A DNA stretch of 64,000 nucleotides from Pantoea eucalypti. GTDB lineage: Bacteria; Pseudomonadota; Gammaproteobacteria; Enterobacterales; Enterobacteriaceae. Both the position numbers and the translations under genes were made by a program. The notes beneath the pieces were generated by a model. That model searched no databases, was not told where the DNA came from, and saw only the letters and a list, made by a program, of their open reading frames with translations. The stretch's first letter is position 1. Each line of letters starts with the position of its first letter. This document shows positions 1 through 8,775 of the stretch, one piece after another. Location of the stretch: positions 744,001 to 808,000 of the forward strand of contig NZ_CP045720.1 of assembly GCF_009646115.1 (NCBI RefSeq). The letters run 5' to 3'.

Positions 1-1
1 C

Positions 2-313
2 GATCACTCTGTGATGAAAGATGCGATGGGCAAAATGGCGGCGGCCGGTCAGGCTGTTGGCGGTATGTTCAATTCGGATGAAGTCGTGAAGGGCGCTATC
101 AGTGGTTATGTCTTCGAGAATGCTGAGATCGCCAGCTACACCAGCCTGATTGCCGCGGCAGAGCAGGTAGGTGATACGCAGGGCGTACGCATACTTAACG
201 AGATCCGTGACCAGGAAGTGGCGATGGCTGAGTGGCTGCTGCAGAACCTGCCAGAGATCACTCAGCAGTTTCTGCAGCGTGCGTCACAGCCGGGCGTGGA
301 AGCGAAGAAGTAG
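2..313 (+). CDS. Ferritin-like DUF892 (YciE/YciF-type) protein, 5' end missing
   Basis: The reading frame is open to the left edge, so the gene starts outside the window; only the last 104 codons are present. The visible part has the helical, Glu-rich pattern of the DUF892 ferritin-like family, with a YVFENAEIASYTSL stretch and a later E-I-R-D-Q-E segment. These look like the paired metal-binding helices of the fold. Family members are stress-induced proteins of poorly known function (YciE/YciF in E. coli). The gene ends just before a strong hairpin terminator shared with convergent treF. The family assignment is good, but the precise role is unknown. Confidence 0.8.
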   Translation, partial: DHSVMKDAMGKMAAAGQAVGGMFNSDEVVKGAISGYVFENAEIASYTSLIAAAEQVGDTQGVRILNEIRDQEVAMAEWLLQNLPEITQQFLQRASQPGVEAKK

Positions 314-331
314 TGCTGAATAGCGCGCATG

Positions 332-356
332 AAAAAGCCGGGGATTCCCGGCTTTT
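332..356. terminator. Bidirectional terminator between DUF892 gene and treF
   Basis: An 11-bp perfect stem AAAAAGCCGGG/CCCGGCTTTTT with a 3-nt loop gives a U-tract on both strands. It lies between two convergent genes, so it can serve both. Confidence 0.85.
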
Positions 357-385
357 TGCGTTAGTGCTTTTCAGGCTGGTGATAT

Positions 386-2044
386 TCAGTCAGCCATTAA
401 ATGTCCATACATCGTCATCAGCTTACGCGTCACGCCGTTAGTCCAGCCAAAGCCATCCTGTAACGGATATTCACCGCCGCCGCCAGGACGCGCACGCTCA
501 CCGCTGATGTCATATTTCTCTACCAGCTTGTGATGCAACTGATAGAAGTTATTGACCGTATTCAGCCAGTTCACAGCCACTTCTGTTGCCAGCGTCTCTT
601 CGCCATAGTTATTCAGGCCAACAATTGCCATCCACTGCATGGGTGCCCAGCCGTTAGGCCGATCCCACTGCTCCCCGCTTTCGACCATTGAGGTCAGCAG
701 ACCGCCGTTGCTCAGCAGCAGATGACGCAACGAGATCGCCTGCAGATGCGCCTGATGCGGCGTCGCCAGGCCCACAAACAGCGGAACCACTGAAGCTACG
801 GTAAAGGCACCGAAACGCTCACGACGCCAGTCATAGTCGCGGAACACACCGGCGGTGCTGTCCCACAGATAACGGGTAATCGCACGTTTACGCGCTTCCG
901 CCTTTTTCTGCCACGCCAGCGCCGTCAGCTCTTCACCTTTGGCGTGCGACAGGGTCGCGATCATCAGCTCCAGCTTGTACAGGAATGCGTTCAGATCGAT
1001 GGGGATAAACTGAGTCGTTCGGATGCTCGACAGGCGTTTCGGATTTCGCAGCCAGCGAGATGAGTAATCCCACCCTGACTCCGCGCCAGCACGCAGATCA
1101 CGATAGACTTCGCTGGCCGGACGTTTAGATTCGCGGGCGGTTTCAACATCTTCCATCCACGACTCATCACGCGGCGTATCGCGATCATCCCAGTAGCGGT
1201 TCAGCAGGGAGCCGTTTGGCATCCGCACTACGTGACGATAAGCCTGGTTCGGCATCAGTGAACCCGCGCCATCCATCCAGAACTGATACTCCTTCATCAG
1301 CTGTTCCTGATAGCGTTTCGCACCGCGCACGCCATCTTCTTCGAACAGCTCTACCATCAGTGCAAACACGGGCGGCTGAGAACGGCTGAGATAGTAGGTA
1401 CGATTGCCGTTTGGCACATGACCGTAGTTATCGATCAGCCAGGCAAAGTTGTCCGCCATGTGACGGAGCAGATCATCGCGGCCTGATTCTGCCAGGCCGA
1501 GCATGGTGAAGTAGGAGTCCCAGTAATAGGTTTCGCCAAAGCGTCCCCCTGGCACGACATAAGGTTTCGGCAACGGCAGCAGTGATGAGTGCGGCATATG
1601 CTGTTGCGGCATTTTGGTCAGAACCGGCCACAGGTCATCAATATGCTCGTTGAGGGTTTTATCCGGGTTAGAGACATAAAAGCTTTCGTTTACGCCAGGC
1701 AGATAAAAATGATCGGCGACAAAACGCGACAGGTCGAAATCACTGCTGCGTTTCTGTCGACGATAGCGCATCAGCACATCCAGCGGATCGTACTTAGGCG
1801 AACAGTCGGGGAAGGTTTTGCTATCCTCGAAAATCCGCGACATCTGGACATGTTCAAACAGTTCCAGATAACGATCGGCAGGGGTGAGTGCATCCGGAGC
1901 CGGTAAGCCTTCAATCAACTCCGGCTCGGGCTCAGAATCCTGCATGCGTTCCAGTTTCAGTTCATGGGGATCGTATTGATACTCAACTTCCGCCCCGGCA
2001 CGAACCTCTTCAAGTGCATTTTGTTGCTGGCGATGGGTATTAAT
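386..2044 (-). CDS. treF: Cytoplasmic trehalase TreF (probable ATT start)
   Basis: Hydrolyses trehalose to two glucose molecules in the cytoplasm. Both trehalase signatures are present: [14 protein letters not shown] near residue 164 and [10 protein letters not shown] near residue 457, followed by a Gly-rich loop before [10 protein letters not shown]. No signal peptide is seen, which favours TreF over periplasmic TreA. The first ATG is at 1945, but in-frame homology to the E. coli N-terminus (V-x-Y-x-x-D-P-x-E-L-K-L) continues upstream of it. No ATG, GTG or TTG codon exists in that extension. An AGGAGG sits 5 nt before an in-frame ATT at 2044, and a TATAAT lies about 40 nt further upstream. 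Using ATT gives 552 residues, against about 549 in E. coli. The conservative alternative start is ATG 1945 (519 residues). Confidence 0.9.
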   Translation of the reverse strand: MNTHRQQQNALEEVRAGAEVEYQYDPHELKLERMQDSEPEPELIEGLPAPDALTPADRYLELFEHVQMSRIFEDSKTFPDCSPKYDPLDVLMRYRRQKRSSDFDLSRFVADHFYLPGVNESFYVSNPDKTLNEHIDDLWPVLTKMPQQHMPHSSLLPLPKPYVVPGGRFGETYYWDSYFTMLGLAESGRDDLLRHMADNFAWLIDNYGHVPNGNRTYYLSRSQPPVFALMVELFEEDGVRGAKRYQEQLMKEYQFWMDGAGSLMPNQAYRHVVRMPNGSLLNRYWDDRDTPRDESWMEDVETARESKRPASEVYRDLRAGAESGWDYSSRWLRNPKRLSSIRTTQFIPIDLNAFLYKLELMIATLSHAKGEELTALAWQKKAEARKRAITRYLWDSTAGVFRDYDWRRERFGAFTVASVVPLFVGLATPHQAHLQAISLRHLLLSNGGLLTSMVESGEQWDRPNGWAPMQWMAIVGLNNYGEETLATEVAVNWLNTVNNFYQLHHKLVEKYDISGERARPGGGGEYPLQDGFGWTNGVTRKLMTMYGHLMAD

Positions 2045-2400
2045 AACGGCCTCCTGAGCGGTCGTGGTTGCACAAAAGACAAATTATAGACCTCTCATTC
2101 AGCGGAACAACAATGCAGAATATCTATGAACGTAATAAAAATTGTCTATTAATCGAGGTTTTTTGATAAATCCCAGACAATTCAACCAAATATAGCAGTG
2201 TTCACAAAAAATACATTTCAGATGAATCTCTTAACGGAATGGATAAAAAAATTCAAACTGAAGAAAACTGGCGTTTATTCACATTTTGTAAAAGATAGCC
2301 GGGCCGAAAAGGGTGCAGAAAATGGCATACGTAACGGAACGCCGCGCAGAAAGGAGCAGGGAACTAAGCGGGCCTGGTTGCCCGCTCGTTGACAGCAGAA
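2045..2400. other. Intergenic region upstream of treF and downstream of qorB
   Basis: Mostly AT-rich. It contains the treF ribosome binding site (2050-2055) and promoter. A GCGGGC/GCCCGC hairpin lies near 2378-2395, just past the qorB stop, without a clear U-tract. No gene is supported here; short ORFs at 2198-2567 have no ribosome binding site or recognisable protein. Confidence 0.5.
2083..2110 (-). promoter_or_regulatory. Putative treF promoter
   Basis: On the minus strand there is a perfect TATAAT (2088-2083). A TTGTTC is placed 16 nt upstream as a weak -35. Transcription would start near 2076, leaving a leader of about 30 nt that contains the AGGAGG site and the ATT codon. Confidence 0.5.
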
Positions 2401-3258
2401 TCAGGTGTTCGCCAGCGCCGCGCGAACGACTGTCTGCCAGGGCGTGGTCGGGCGACCAATCAGTTTGCTCAGCTGGCGGGAGTCATTGTACAAACCGCCT
2501 TTCTCTGCACCGGCATCCGAGTCTGCCAGCATCTCCGCCAGACCCTCTGGCAGGCCAGCACCCTTAAGCGCGGCGGCAAAATCAGCCTGAGACAGATTGA
2601 CGTAATCAACCTTCTCACCACTCTGCGCGGCAATCTCTGCAGCAAACTGCGCCAGCGTGTAGCTGTCGTCGCCTGCCAGTTCATATACTTTGCCCGCCTG
2701 ATCCTCACGGGACATGACTTCAGCCGCCGCTTCAGCGTAATCCTGACGGGCTGCAGACGCGATGCGACCTTCACCCGCCGCGCCGATAAATGCATGATGT
2801 GCCAGCGCAGGTGGAATGCTGGCGGCATAGTTTTCGGTGTACCAGCCATTACGCAGCAGGGCGAAGGGGATGCCGGAGGCTTTCAGCAGCGCTTCTGTGG
2901 CGCGATGTTCAACGCCTAAGCCCAGTGGTGAGGTGTCCGCATGCAGCAGGCTGGTATAGGCGATGAAGCCTACGCCCGCCGCCTGTGCCGCTTCAATAAC
3001 GGCTTTATGCTGCGCTTCACGCTGACCCACCTCACTGCCGGAGATGAGTAGCAGTTTATCGACGCCTGCAAAAGCGGCCCTGAGCGTTTCTGGCTGACTG
3101 TAGTCGGCCTGTCGGACCGTGATGCCCTGCGCCGCAAGATCGGCCGCTTTGGCGGGTGTACGGACAGCAGCGACGATCTCTTCTGCCGGCACTTTTTTCA
3201 GTAAAGCTTCGATAACGAAACGGCCCAGCTGGCCGGTGGCACCTGTTATTGCAATCAT
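2401..3258 (-). CDS. qorB: NAD(P)H:quinone oxidoreductase QorB, NmrA-like SDR family
   Basis: A 285-residue Rossmann-fold protein opening with MIAITGATGQLGRF, the dinucleotide-binding glycine motif (G6-x-x-G9-x-x-G12) of atypical short-chain dehydrogenases. Length and sequence match E. coli QorB (YtfG, 286 aa), which reduces quinones with NADPH. It is divergent from an HxlR regulator, the same arrangement as ytfG/ytfH in E. coli. The 97-bp gap between them carries a perfect 12-bp palindrome likely to be the regulator's operator. Redox-responsive control is inferred from the family. Confidence 0.9.
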   Translation of the reverse strand: MIAITGATGQLGRFVIEALLKKVPAEEIVAAVRTPAKAADLAAQGITVRQADYSQPETLRAAFAGVDKLLLISGSEVGQREAQHKAVIEAAQAAGVGFIAYTSLLHADTSPLGLGVEHRATEALLKASGIPFALLRNGWYTENYAASIPPALAHHAFIGAAGEGRIASAARQDYAEAAAEVMSREDQAGKVYELAGDDSYTLAQFAAEIAAQSGEKVDYVNLSQADFAAALKGAGLPEGLAEMLADSDAGAEKGGLYNDSRQLSKLIGRPTTPWQTVVRAALANT

Positions 3259-3314
3259 GCTATGACTCCTGTGGCTGTTGTTGAAATCCAGACTAAGATA
3301 TAAACTAATTTTTA

Positions 3315-3326
3315 GTAAGTACTTAC
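3315..3326. promoter_or_regulatory. Candidate HxlR-type operator between qorB and its regulator
   Basis: Perfect palindrome GTAAGTACTTAC in the qorB/regulator intergenic region, about 30 bp before the regulator start. HxlR/QorR-type regulators bind short dyads like this in divergent promoters. The binding itself is inferred. Confidence 0.65.
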
Positions 3327-3355
3327 AGAAATGTTAGTTAAGGTGTGCTGATTAA

Positions 3356-3736
3356 ATGTCTGATAAATTGAGTGAAAAATTTAGTCGCGGTGAATTACTT
3401 AACGTTAATTGTCCGTCGCGTGATGTGCTGAAACGCGTGACCAGTCGCTGGAGTGTATTGATTCTGCTGGCCCTTCAGGATCAAACGCTGCGCTTCAGTG
3501 AATTGCGCCGCACGGTCGGGGGCGTCAGTGAGCGAATGCTGGCTCAGAATCTGCGTTACCTGGAAGAAGATGGCTTCGTGCAGCGAATTGCTTACGATGT
3601 GGTGCCTCCGCACGTGGAATATCGCCTGACCCCGCTTGGACGTGAAGTCGGTGAGCAGGTTGTGGGCCTGGCAGACTGGCTGGAACTAAACCTGGGCCGG
3701 ATTCTGGCGCAGCGCGAAAAATCTGCAGCAGAGTAA
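3356..3736 (+). CDS. HxlR-family (YtfH-like) winged-helix transcriptional regulator
   Basis: 126 residues with the HxlR signature: a Cys near the N-terminus (NCPSRDVL), then RWSVLILLAL, LRFSELRR, SERMLAQNLRYLEEDGFVQR and YRLTPLGREV. These make up the winged helix. The N-terminal Cys is the redox-sensing residue in related YodB/QorR proteins. Its divergent partner qorB is the probable target, and the palindrome at 3315-3326 is the probable site. A hairpin with a T-run follows the stop codon. Confidence 0.88.
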   Translation: MSDKLSEKFSRGELLNVNCPSRDVLKRVTSRWSVLILLALQDQTLRFSELRRTVGGVSERMLAQNLRYLEEDGFVQRIAYDVVPPHVEYRLTPLGREVGEQVVGLADWLELNLGRILAQREKSAAE

Positions 3737-3751
3737 AGCTACCCCGTCTCA

Positions 3752-3782
3752 GCCGTCAGAATGTGACGGCATCGATATTTTT
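3752..3782 (+). terminator. Terminator after the HxlR regulator
   Basis: Stem GCCGTCA/TGACGGC with a 5-nt loop, followed after about 7 nt by a run of five T. It lies just downstream of the regulator stop codon. Confidence 0.55.
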
Positions 3783-4466
3783 ACCTGAAAATTTCTGAGC
3801 CCACTTTTGTTTACTGCCTCTCTGATGCCGCAGCCATGCGATAGCAATGGAAATAGATCCTTCAGGCTTTTCGTCCTGTTGCTGATTATTAAGTCGTTTT
3901 ATCAATCTTCGGGTCGCAATATAGGAGAGTGTGTTGAGCGCTGTTAATAGTGAGGCGTTTTTTGACTCATTTATTTAACATCTTAATGTGTGTTTAACTT
4001 CGTGTTTTCTACTTTATTTTATCCATCCTCACCTCAGGATTAGTAAGCATTAAACAAAAAAGAAAACAAACCGGCAGAGATGTGGGTTTAAGGGTTTAAC
4101 CTCTTAAAATATAATGGTATTTAGATCTTTGCTTCTCACTTATAACCTTAAATAACTCCGATTTTTATAGCAAAAAAGTGCCTGAAAACAGGCCGTTGAC
4201 GATAGTTTACGTGCAGGCATTGCTTTCGCGCGTTCGACTTTTAAAGTGAGAAAATACGTAACATTAACGACACATAAGCACCCTCTGATTAACCTTTCGG
4301 CCTTATTTTTAAATAAAAATTTCCCGCCAAAAACAATGACCAAAATCAATAAAGACTGTTATAGTTTTCATTAACCCCACTGTTTCTTTTTCCTCGTCGC
4401 AAATAGCTCTAAATTTGCGGCGGGAATTTCAATAAGCGCAGAGAAGTCAGCGCATCAGGCTTAAGT

Positions 4467-4476
4467 TGTTAATTAT
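4467..4476 (+). promoter_or_regulatory. ArcA-like box upstream of cioA
   Basis: TGTTAATTAT, close to the ArcA-P core (A/T)GTTAATTA, lies about 40 bp before the cioA start. Control of a bd-type oxidase by ArcA would fit E. coli cydAB. Here it is inference from a single short match. Confidence 0.4.
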
Positions 4477-4516
4477 AAGTAAATACATGGTGTTCTATGT
4501 GGCAAAGAGGTAAGCA

Positions 4517-5929
4517 ATGTTCGGATTAGATGCCTTTCATCTGGCCAGGATTCAGTTCGCATTTACTGTATCCTTCCATATTATCTTTCCCGCCATCACC
4601 ATCGGTCTCGCCAGCTTCCTGGCAGTACTTGAAGGTATGTGGCTTAAAACACGCGATCAAACCTATCGCGATCTCTACCACTTCTGGTCGAAAATCTTTG
4701 CCGTTAACTTCGGTATGGGTGTGGTATCAGGGCTGGTCATGGCTTACCAGTTCGGGACGAACTGGAGCGGCTTCTCTGCGTTTGCCGGGAGTATCACCGG
4801 CCCGCTGCTGACTTATGAAGTGCTGACGGCGTTCTTCCTGGAAGCAGGCTTCCTGGGCGTGATGCTGTTTGGCTGGAATCGCGTGGGGCCGGGTCTGCAC
4901 TTCTTCGCCACCTGCATGGTTGCTCTGGGAACACTGATTTCGACCTTCTGGATTCTTGCCTCCAACAGCTGGATGCAGACGCCTCAGGGCTTCATCATCG
5001 AGAATGGCATTGTGGTGCCGCAGGACTGGTTGAAAATCGTCTTCAATCCCTCTTTCCCTTATCGCCTTTTCCATATGTCAGTGGCGGCGTTCCTGGCGAG
5101 TGCCTTTTTTGTGGGATCGTCAGCGGCCTGGCATTTGCTGAAAGGGAATAACAATCCTGCTATCCGTAAGATGTTCTCCATGGCGTTGTGGATGGCGCTG
5201 ATCGTTGCGCCGATTCAGGCGATGATTGGGGATGCACACGGTCTGAACACCCTTGAGCATCAGCCAGCCAAAATCGCGGCGATTGAAGGACACTGGGAAA
5301 ACCCACCGGGTGAGGCCACGCCGCTGATCCTGTTTGGTATTCCCGATATGGAACAGGAGCGTACCAAATATGCGCTGGAAGTGCCTTACCTTGGCAGCCT
5401 GATTCTGACGCACAGTCTGGATAAACAGGTTCCGGCGCTGAAGTCGTTCCCGAAAGAGGACCGCCCTAATTCTACGGTGATCTTCTGGTCATTCCGCGTG
5501 ATGGTGGCGCTGGGGCTGCTGATGATTACGCTGGGCGTGGTCAGCCTGTGGCTGCGTTTCAAAGGCCGTCTTTACGAGTCGCGTCCTTTCCTGTGGTTTG
5601 CTCTGTTAATGGGGCCATCGGGTCTGATTGCGATTCTGGCGGGCTGGTTTACCACTGAAATCGGTCGTCAGCCGTGGGTGGTGTATGGCGTGCAGCGCAC
5701 CATTGATGCGGTCTCGGCACATGGCGATATGCATATGAGCATCAGCCTGCTGGCCTTTATTCTGGTCTACAGCTCGGTGTTCGGTGTGGGATACCACTAC
5801 ATGATGCGCCTGATTAAGCAGGGACCGGTTGTCGGCGAAGGTCATATCACCGAAGAAGGTGGACCGGGTCAGAAGAAAACGCCAGCGCGTCCGCTTTCCG
5901 CTGCCACCTTTAAGGATGGAGACCACTAA
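4517..5929 (+). CDS. cioA: Cyanide-insensitive-type cytochrome bd oxidase subunit I (CioA)
   Basis: Subunit I of a quinol oxidase of the bd family, reducing oxygen to water at the inner membrane. Haem-ligand candidates are visible: His21 (FHIIFP), His186 (RLFHMS) and Met405/407 (GDMHMS). The conserved GRQPW quinol-oxidase motif is at 383-387. The 470-residue length and short periplasmic Q-loop place it with CioA rather than the longer CydA (about 520 aa). It begins at ATG 4517 behind GAGGTAAG and is the first gene of a cioA-cioB-DUF2474 operon. Confidence 0.93.
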   Translation: MFGLDAFHLARIQFAFTVSFHIIFPAITIGLASFLAVLEGMWLKTRDQTYRDLYHFWSKIFAVNFGMGVVSGLVMAYQFGTNWSGFSAFAGSITGPLLTYEVLTAFFLEAGFLGVMLFGWNRVGPGLHFFATCMVALGTLISTFWILASNSWMQTPQGFIIENGIVVPQDWLKIVFNPSFPYRLFHMSVAAFLASAFFVGSSAAWHLLKGNNNPAIRKMFSMALWMALIVAPIQAMIGDAHGLNTLEHQPAKIAAIEGHWENPPGEATPLILFGIPDMEQERTKYALEVPYLGSLILTHSLDKQVPALKSFPKEDRPNSTVIFWSFRVMVALGLLMITLGVVSLWLRFKGRLYESRPFLWFALLMGPSGLIAILAGWFTTEIGRQPWVVYGVQRTIDAVSAHGDMHMSISLLAFILVYSSVFGVGYHYMMRLIKQGPVVGEGHITEEGGPGQKKTPARPLSAATFKDGDH

Positions 5930-5930
5930 G

Positions 5931-6935
5931 ATGATCGATTATTCCGTTATCTGGTTTGTGATTATCGTCTTCGCAACCCTGATGTATATCGTGATGGATG
6001 GTTTTGACCTGGGTATTGGTCTGCTGTTCCCGTTCAATAAAGATGCCGGCGAGCGCGACATGATGGTTAACACCGTCGCACCCGTCTGGGATGGTAATGA
6101 AACCTGGCTGGTTCTGGGAGGCGCAGGCCTGTTCGGGGCATTCCCGCTGGCTTACGCGGTGATTACCGATGCGCTGTCGATTCCGCTGACCGCCATGCTG
6201 ATTGGCCTGATTTTTCGGGGTGTCGCCTTTGAATTCCGCTTCAAGGCGGTTGAAGGTCATCGGGCATTCTGGGACAAATCCTTTATTGCCGGGTCTGTTT
6301 TAGCGACCTTCAGTCAGGGCGTCGCAGTCGGCGCGTTTCTGGATGGCATTCCGGTTGAGGGACGCCGTTTCGCCGGTTCCGCACTGGACTGGCTGGCACC
6401 GTTCCCGCTGTTCTGCGGCGTGGGTCTGGTGGTGGCCTATGCGCTGCTGGGCTGCACCTGGCTTATTATGAAGACCGAGAATGAGCTGCACCGTAAGATG
6501 TCCGCGCTGGCGACGCCACTGGTCATCGCGCTGTTAGTGATTATTGGTATTGTCAGCCTGTGGACGCCGTTTACGCATCAGGACATCGCACATCGCTGGT
6601 TCAGCAAGCCAAACCTGTTCCTGTTCCTGCCGGTTCCGGTGCTGGTGCTGCTCTGTTCATGGGGCATTGTGCGCGCCATTAAGCGTGAGGCGCACTATTC
6701 ACCGTTCCTGCTGACGCTGGCGCTGGTCTTCCTGGGCTTCTCCGGTCTGGGCATCAGTGTATGGCCCAACATTATTCCGCCATCCGTAACCATCTGGGAT
6801 GCCGCATCGCCACCGCAGAGCCAGGCCTTTATGCTGGTGGGTAGCCTGCTGATTATCCCGATGATTCTGGGTTACACCTTCTGGAGCTACTACGTGTTCC
6901 GTGGAAAAATCAAAGCAGATGAAGGATATCATTGA
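5931..6935 (+). CDS. cioB: Cytochrome bd oxidase subunit II (CioB)
   Basis: 334-residue polytopic membrane protein, subunit II of the bd oxidase. It starts MIDYSVIWFVIIVFATLMYIV and contains WDGNETWLVLGG, typical of CydB/CioB. The start ATG 5931 follows cioA's stop by 1 nt, with AAGGATGGAGACC as ribosome binding site. The frame is open further upstream inside cioA, but that extension is not family-like. The next small membrane gene starts 1 nt after its stop codon, so the three are co-transcribed. Confidence 0.93.
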   Translation: MIDYSVIWFVIIVFATLMYIVMDGFDLGIGLLFPFNKDAGERDMMVNTVAPVWDGNETWLVLGGAGLFGAFPLAYAVITDALSIPLTAMLIGLIFRGVAFEFRFKAVEGHRAFWDKSFIAGSVLATFSQGVAVGAFLDGIPVEGRRFAGSALDWLAPFPLFCGVGLVVAYALLGCTWLIMKTENELHRKMSALATPLVIALLVIIGIVSLWTPFTHQDIAHRWFSKPNLFLFLPVPVLVLLCSWGIVRAIKREAHYSPFLLTLALVFLGFSGLGISVWPNIIPPSVTIWDAASPPQSQAFMLVGSLLIIPMILGYTFWSYYVFRGKIKADEGYH

Positions 6936-6936
6936 T

Positions 6937-7110
6937 ATGAAAAGCCTCAGCAGCATGAAAGACCACAATCACAGTGAAGAGACGAAAGCGCCGTGGTGGA
7001 AACGGGTAATGTGGCTGGTGTTTATCTATGCCGCCAGCGTACTGGCGCTGGGCGTGGTCGCCTCGCTGTTCCGCATGATGATGACGGCAGCGGGTATGCG
7101 TAGTCATTAA
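6937..7110 (+). CDS. DUF2474 small membrane protein, bd-oxidase accessory
   Basis: 57-residue protein with one membrane helix (WWKRVMWLVFIYAASVLALGVVA...) that matches the DUF2474 pattern. Such proteins are encoded after cioAB and are thought to be the counterpart of CydX, which stabilises E. coli cytochrome bd. ATG 6937 follows the cioB stop by 1 nt and is preceded by GAAGGA. A second Met at residue 7 is an alternative start. A terminator follows at 7162. Confidence 0.75.
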   Translation: MKSLSSMKDHNHSEETKAPWWKRVMWLVFIYAASVLALGVVASLFRMMMTAAGMRSH

Positions 7111-7161
7111 TTGTCGCAGACTCCGCCTCACCGTTATCAGGCGCAGTTTTTATCAGGAATC

Positions 7162-7189
7162 AAAAGGCTGACGGCAGTCAGCCTTTTTT
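7162..7189 (+). terminator. Terminator of the cioAB operon
   Basis: Stem AAAAGGCTGAC/GTCAGCCTTTT with a short loop and a T6 run, about 50 bp after the DUF2474 gene. Confidence 0.85.
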
Positions 7190-7328
7190 AGTTAGTAACC
7201 TAAGCAATTAATGCGGAATTGCCCCGAACGGACGTGCACGGCTTACCCTTTCCTTACACTGATTCGCCATATTTGTTATCCTTTTTTCATTAAAACCTCA
7301 GTCTTAACCCGCGTCGTAAATCGCCATC

Positions 7329-8198
7329 ATGCTCAGTCAGGCCATTAAAAAAAAGCACATCAACGATCTGGTCGAGTGGATTGAAGCCCATCTCACTGAC
7401 GATCTCAATATCGATCAAATTACCCTGAAATCAGGATATTCAAAGTGGCACATGCAGCGCATGTTCAAGGAGATGACCGGACAGACGCTGGCGGCGTATA
7501 CCCGCAAACGGCGTCTGACGATGGCGGCTATGGCACTGCGACTGACGCGCATGACACTGATCGATATCGCCGTGCGTTTTGGTTTTGATAACCAGCAAAA
7601 CTTTACCCGGGTATTCAAAGGCCACTTTGCGCTGACGCCGGGCGCGTTTCGGCGTATTCCCCATTTGCCGGTGAAAAATTTCCATGGCCGCATTCTGGTG
7701 CGGTCGCTGGCAGAGCGCGCAACGCTGGTGGAACGCGAGGAAGAGCTGCATCTGCGAGGAGAGACGCAGGAGTGGGAGTGTAAGTTCGGTGATTACATTG
7801 CCGATCGCGATCACCGGGTGGCTGATCAGGCGCGGCAACTGGTCGCGCTTGCTGGCAGCCATGTTGCGCAGGGCTGGTTAGGCTTTCAGTATGGTCCCGG
7901 GCATAGCTCTGCTGACCAGCAGAATATCAGCCTGTTTCAGGCGCTGGAGCCGCAACATGCCAGGCTGCTGGGTGACAATACCGATAACTGGCGTGAAGTG
8001 CGGGGGCTTTATGCGTCAATTCGCTGGAGCGGCAAACCTGAACAACTGACGCGTTTTATTGAGGATATTTACTATCAACATCTGCCAGCGCTGGGTGTAG
8101 CGCGCCGTCCTGGCAAAGACCTGCTGCGTCTCGACTTTGCACAGTGTAAGCCCGACTGGCTGAGCGGCGTATTTTCAATTCCGGTGATGCAGGCGTAG
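7329..8198 (+). CDS. Rob-like AraC-family transcriptional regulator
   Basis: 289 residues, the same length as E. coli Rob. The N-terminal 110 residues carry two AraC helix-turn-helix units very close to MarA/SoxS/Rob (SGYSKWHMQRMFKEMTGQTL and IAVRFGFDNQQNFTRVFKGHF...P..FRR). The C-terminal half looks like a divergent GyrI-like/SoxS-Rob effector domain, but I cannot align it confidently with Rob. It is probably a MarA/Rob-type activator of stress or efflux genes. Target and effector are unknown. No clear Shine-Dalgarno precedes ATG 7329. It stands alone between the cio operon and a small secreted protein. Confidence 0.8.
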   Translation: MLSQAIKKKHINDLVEWIEAHLTDDLNIDQITLKSGYSKWHMQRMFKEMTGQTLAAYTRKRRLTMAAMALRLTRMTLIDIAVRFGFDNQQNFTRVFKGHFALTPGAFRRIPHLPVKNFHGRILVRSLAERATLVEREEELHLRGETQEWECKFGDYIADRDHRVADQARQLVALAGSHVAQGWLGFQYGPGHSSADQQNISLFQALEPQHARLLGDNTDNWREVRGLYASIRWSGKPEQLTRFIEDIYYQHLPALGVARRPGKDLLRLDFAQCKPDWLSGVFSIPVMQA

Positions 8199-8245
8199 CC
8201 AGCAGGGCAGGGCGAGTGATTCCCGGCCCCGTTAATGCATATTTT

Positions 8246-8271
8246 GTGCGGTAAACTGTGACAAACCGCAC
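8246..8271. promoter_or_regulatory. Inverted repeat of unknown role
   Basis: GTGCGGT and ACCGCAC arms separated by 12 nt, about 50 bp after the Rob-like gene. There is no T-run, so it may be a binding site rather than a terminator. Confidence 0.35.
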
Positions 8272-8416
8272 GATTCTATAAACTAACTCGCCGTTCTGGC
8301 GTAAAATCTTCCCCCGAAACCCTGTCATACCTGAATCATCGTGTATCTGTGGCGGGGCTGGAACATTCATCTGCATTTCAGGCCTTTTCTGGCCAAAACG
8401 AAAAACGAAGATAATT

Positions 8417-8611
8417 ATGCGACGCTTAATGATTTCACTGATTCTGGCATTGCCTGTTATGGCAATGGCGCAGCAGGCTGAGCCTTTCTCACCGCCTGCC
8501 GGACTGCATCCGCACTCTCAGGCCTCCCAGCATGAAATTCTGGGTGACGGTGAGCTGCCGGAACACACCAGCAGTAACGCTTCCCTCTCCGGATTTAACG
8601 ACACGCTGTAA
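8417..8611 (+). CDS. Small secreted protein of unknown function
   Basis: 64 codons. The first 19 residues are a textbook signal peptide (MRRLMISLILALPVMAMA) with a likely cut at AMA-Q. The mature peptide of about 45 residues is polar, rich in Pro, His, Ser and Asn, and has no Cys. I do not recognise the family. The ribosome binding site is weak (GAAG, 6 nt before ATG). The intact signal peptide supports a real gene. Confidence 0.6.
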   Translation: MRRLMISLILALPVMAMAQQAEPFSPPAGLHPHSQASQHEILGDGELPEHTSSNASLSGFNDTL

Positions 8612-8775
8612 ATGCTGATACGCTGCCAGACCCGGCGGCGCAACATGACCGGCTCGTCAGGAGCCGGCCAGCTTTAACCTTCTCTGCCTGCCTTAAAAAA
8701 CCCGCAAATACCTCTCTCTGAACGCTTGTCAGGGTCGCTTCACGCCTGCGATACGCACACCTGCATCTCTGTAAA

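Larger units (their letters stand above)
3737..4516. other. Long AT-rich leader/intergenic region upstream of cioA
   Basis: About 780 bp without a credible gene. Visible elements are the terminator at 3752-3782, a CGCAAAT/ATTTGCG dyad at 4398-4419 and an ArcA-like box at 4467-4476. The ORF at 4140-4349 (minus) has no recognisable product and no ribosome binding site. The length and AT-richness suggest a large oxygen-responsive regulatory region or decayed sequence. Confidence 0.5.

Noticed and set aside
4140-4349. 69-codon minus-strand ORF upstream of cioA
   Set aside because: AT-rich chance frame without ribosome binding site or family.
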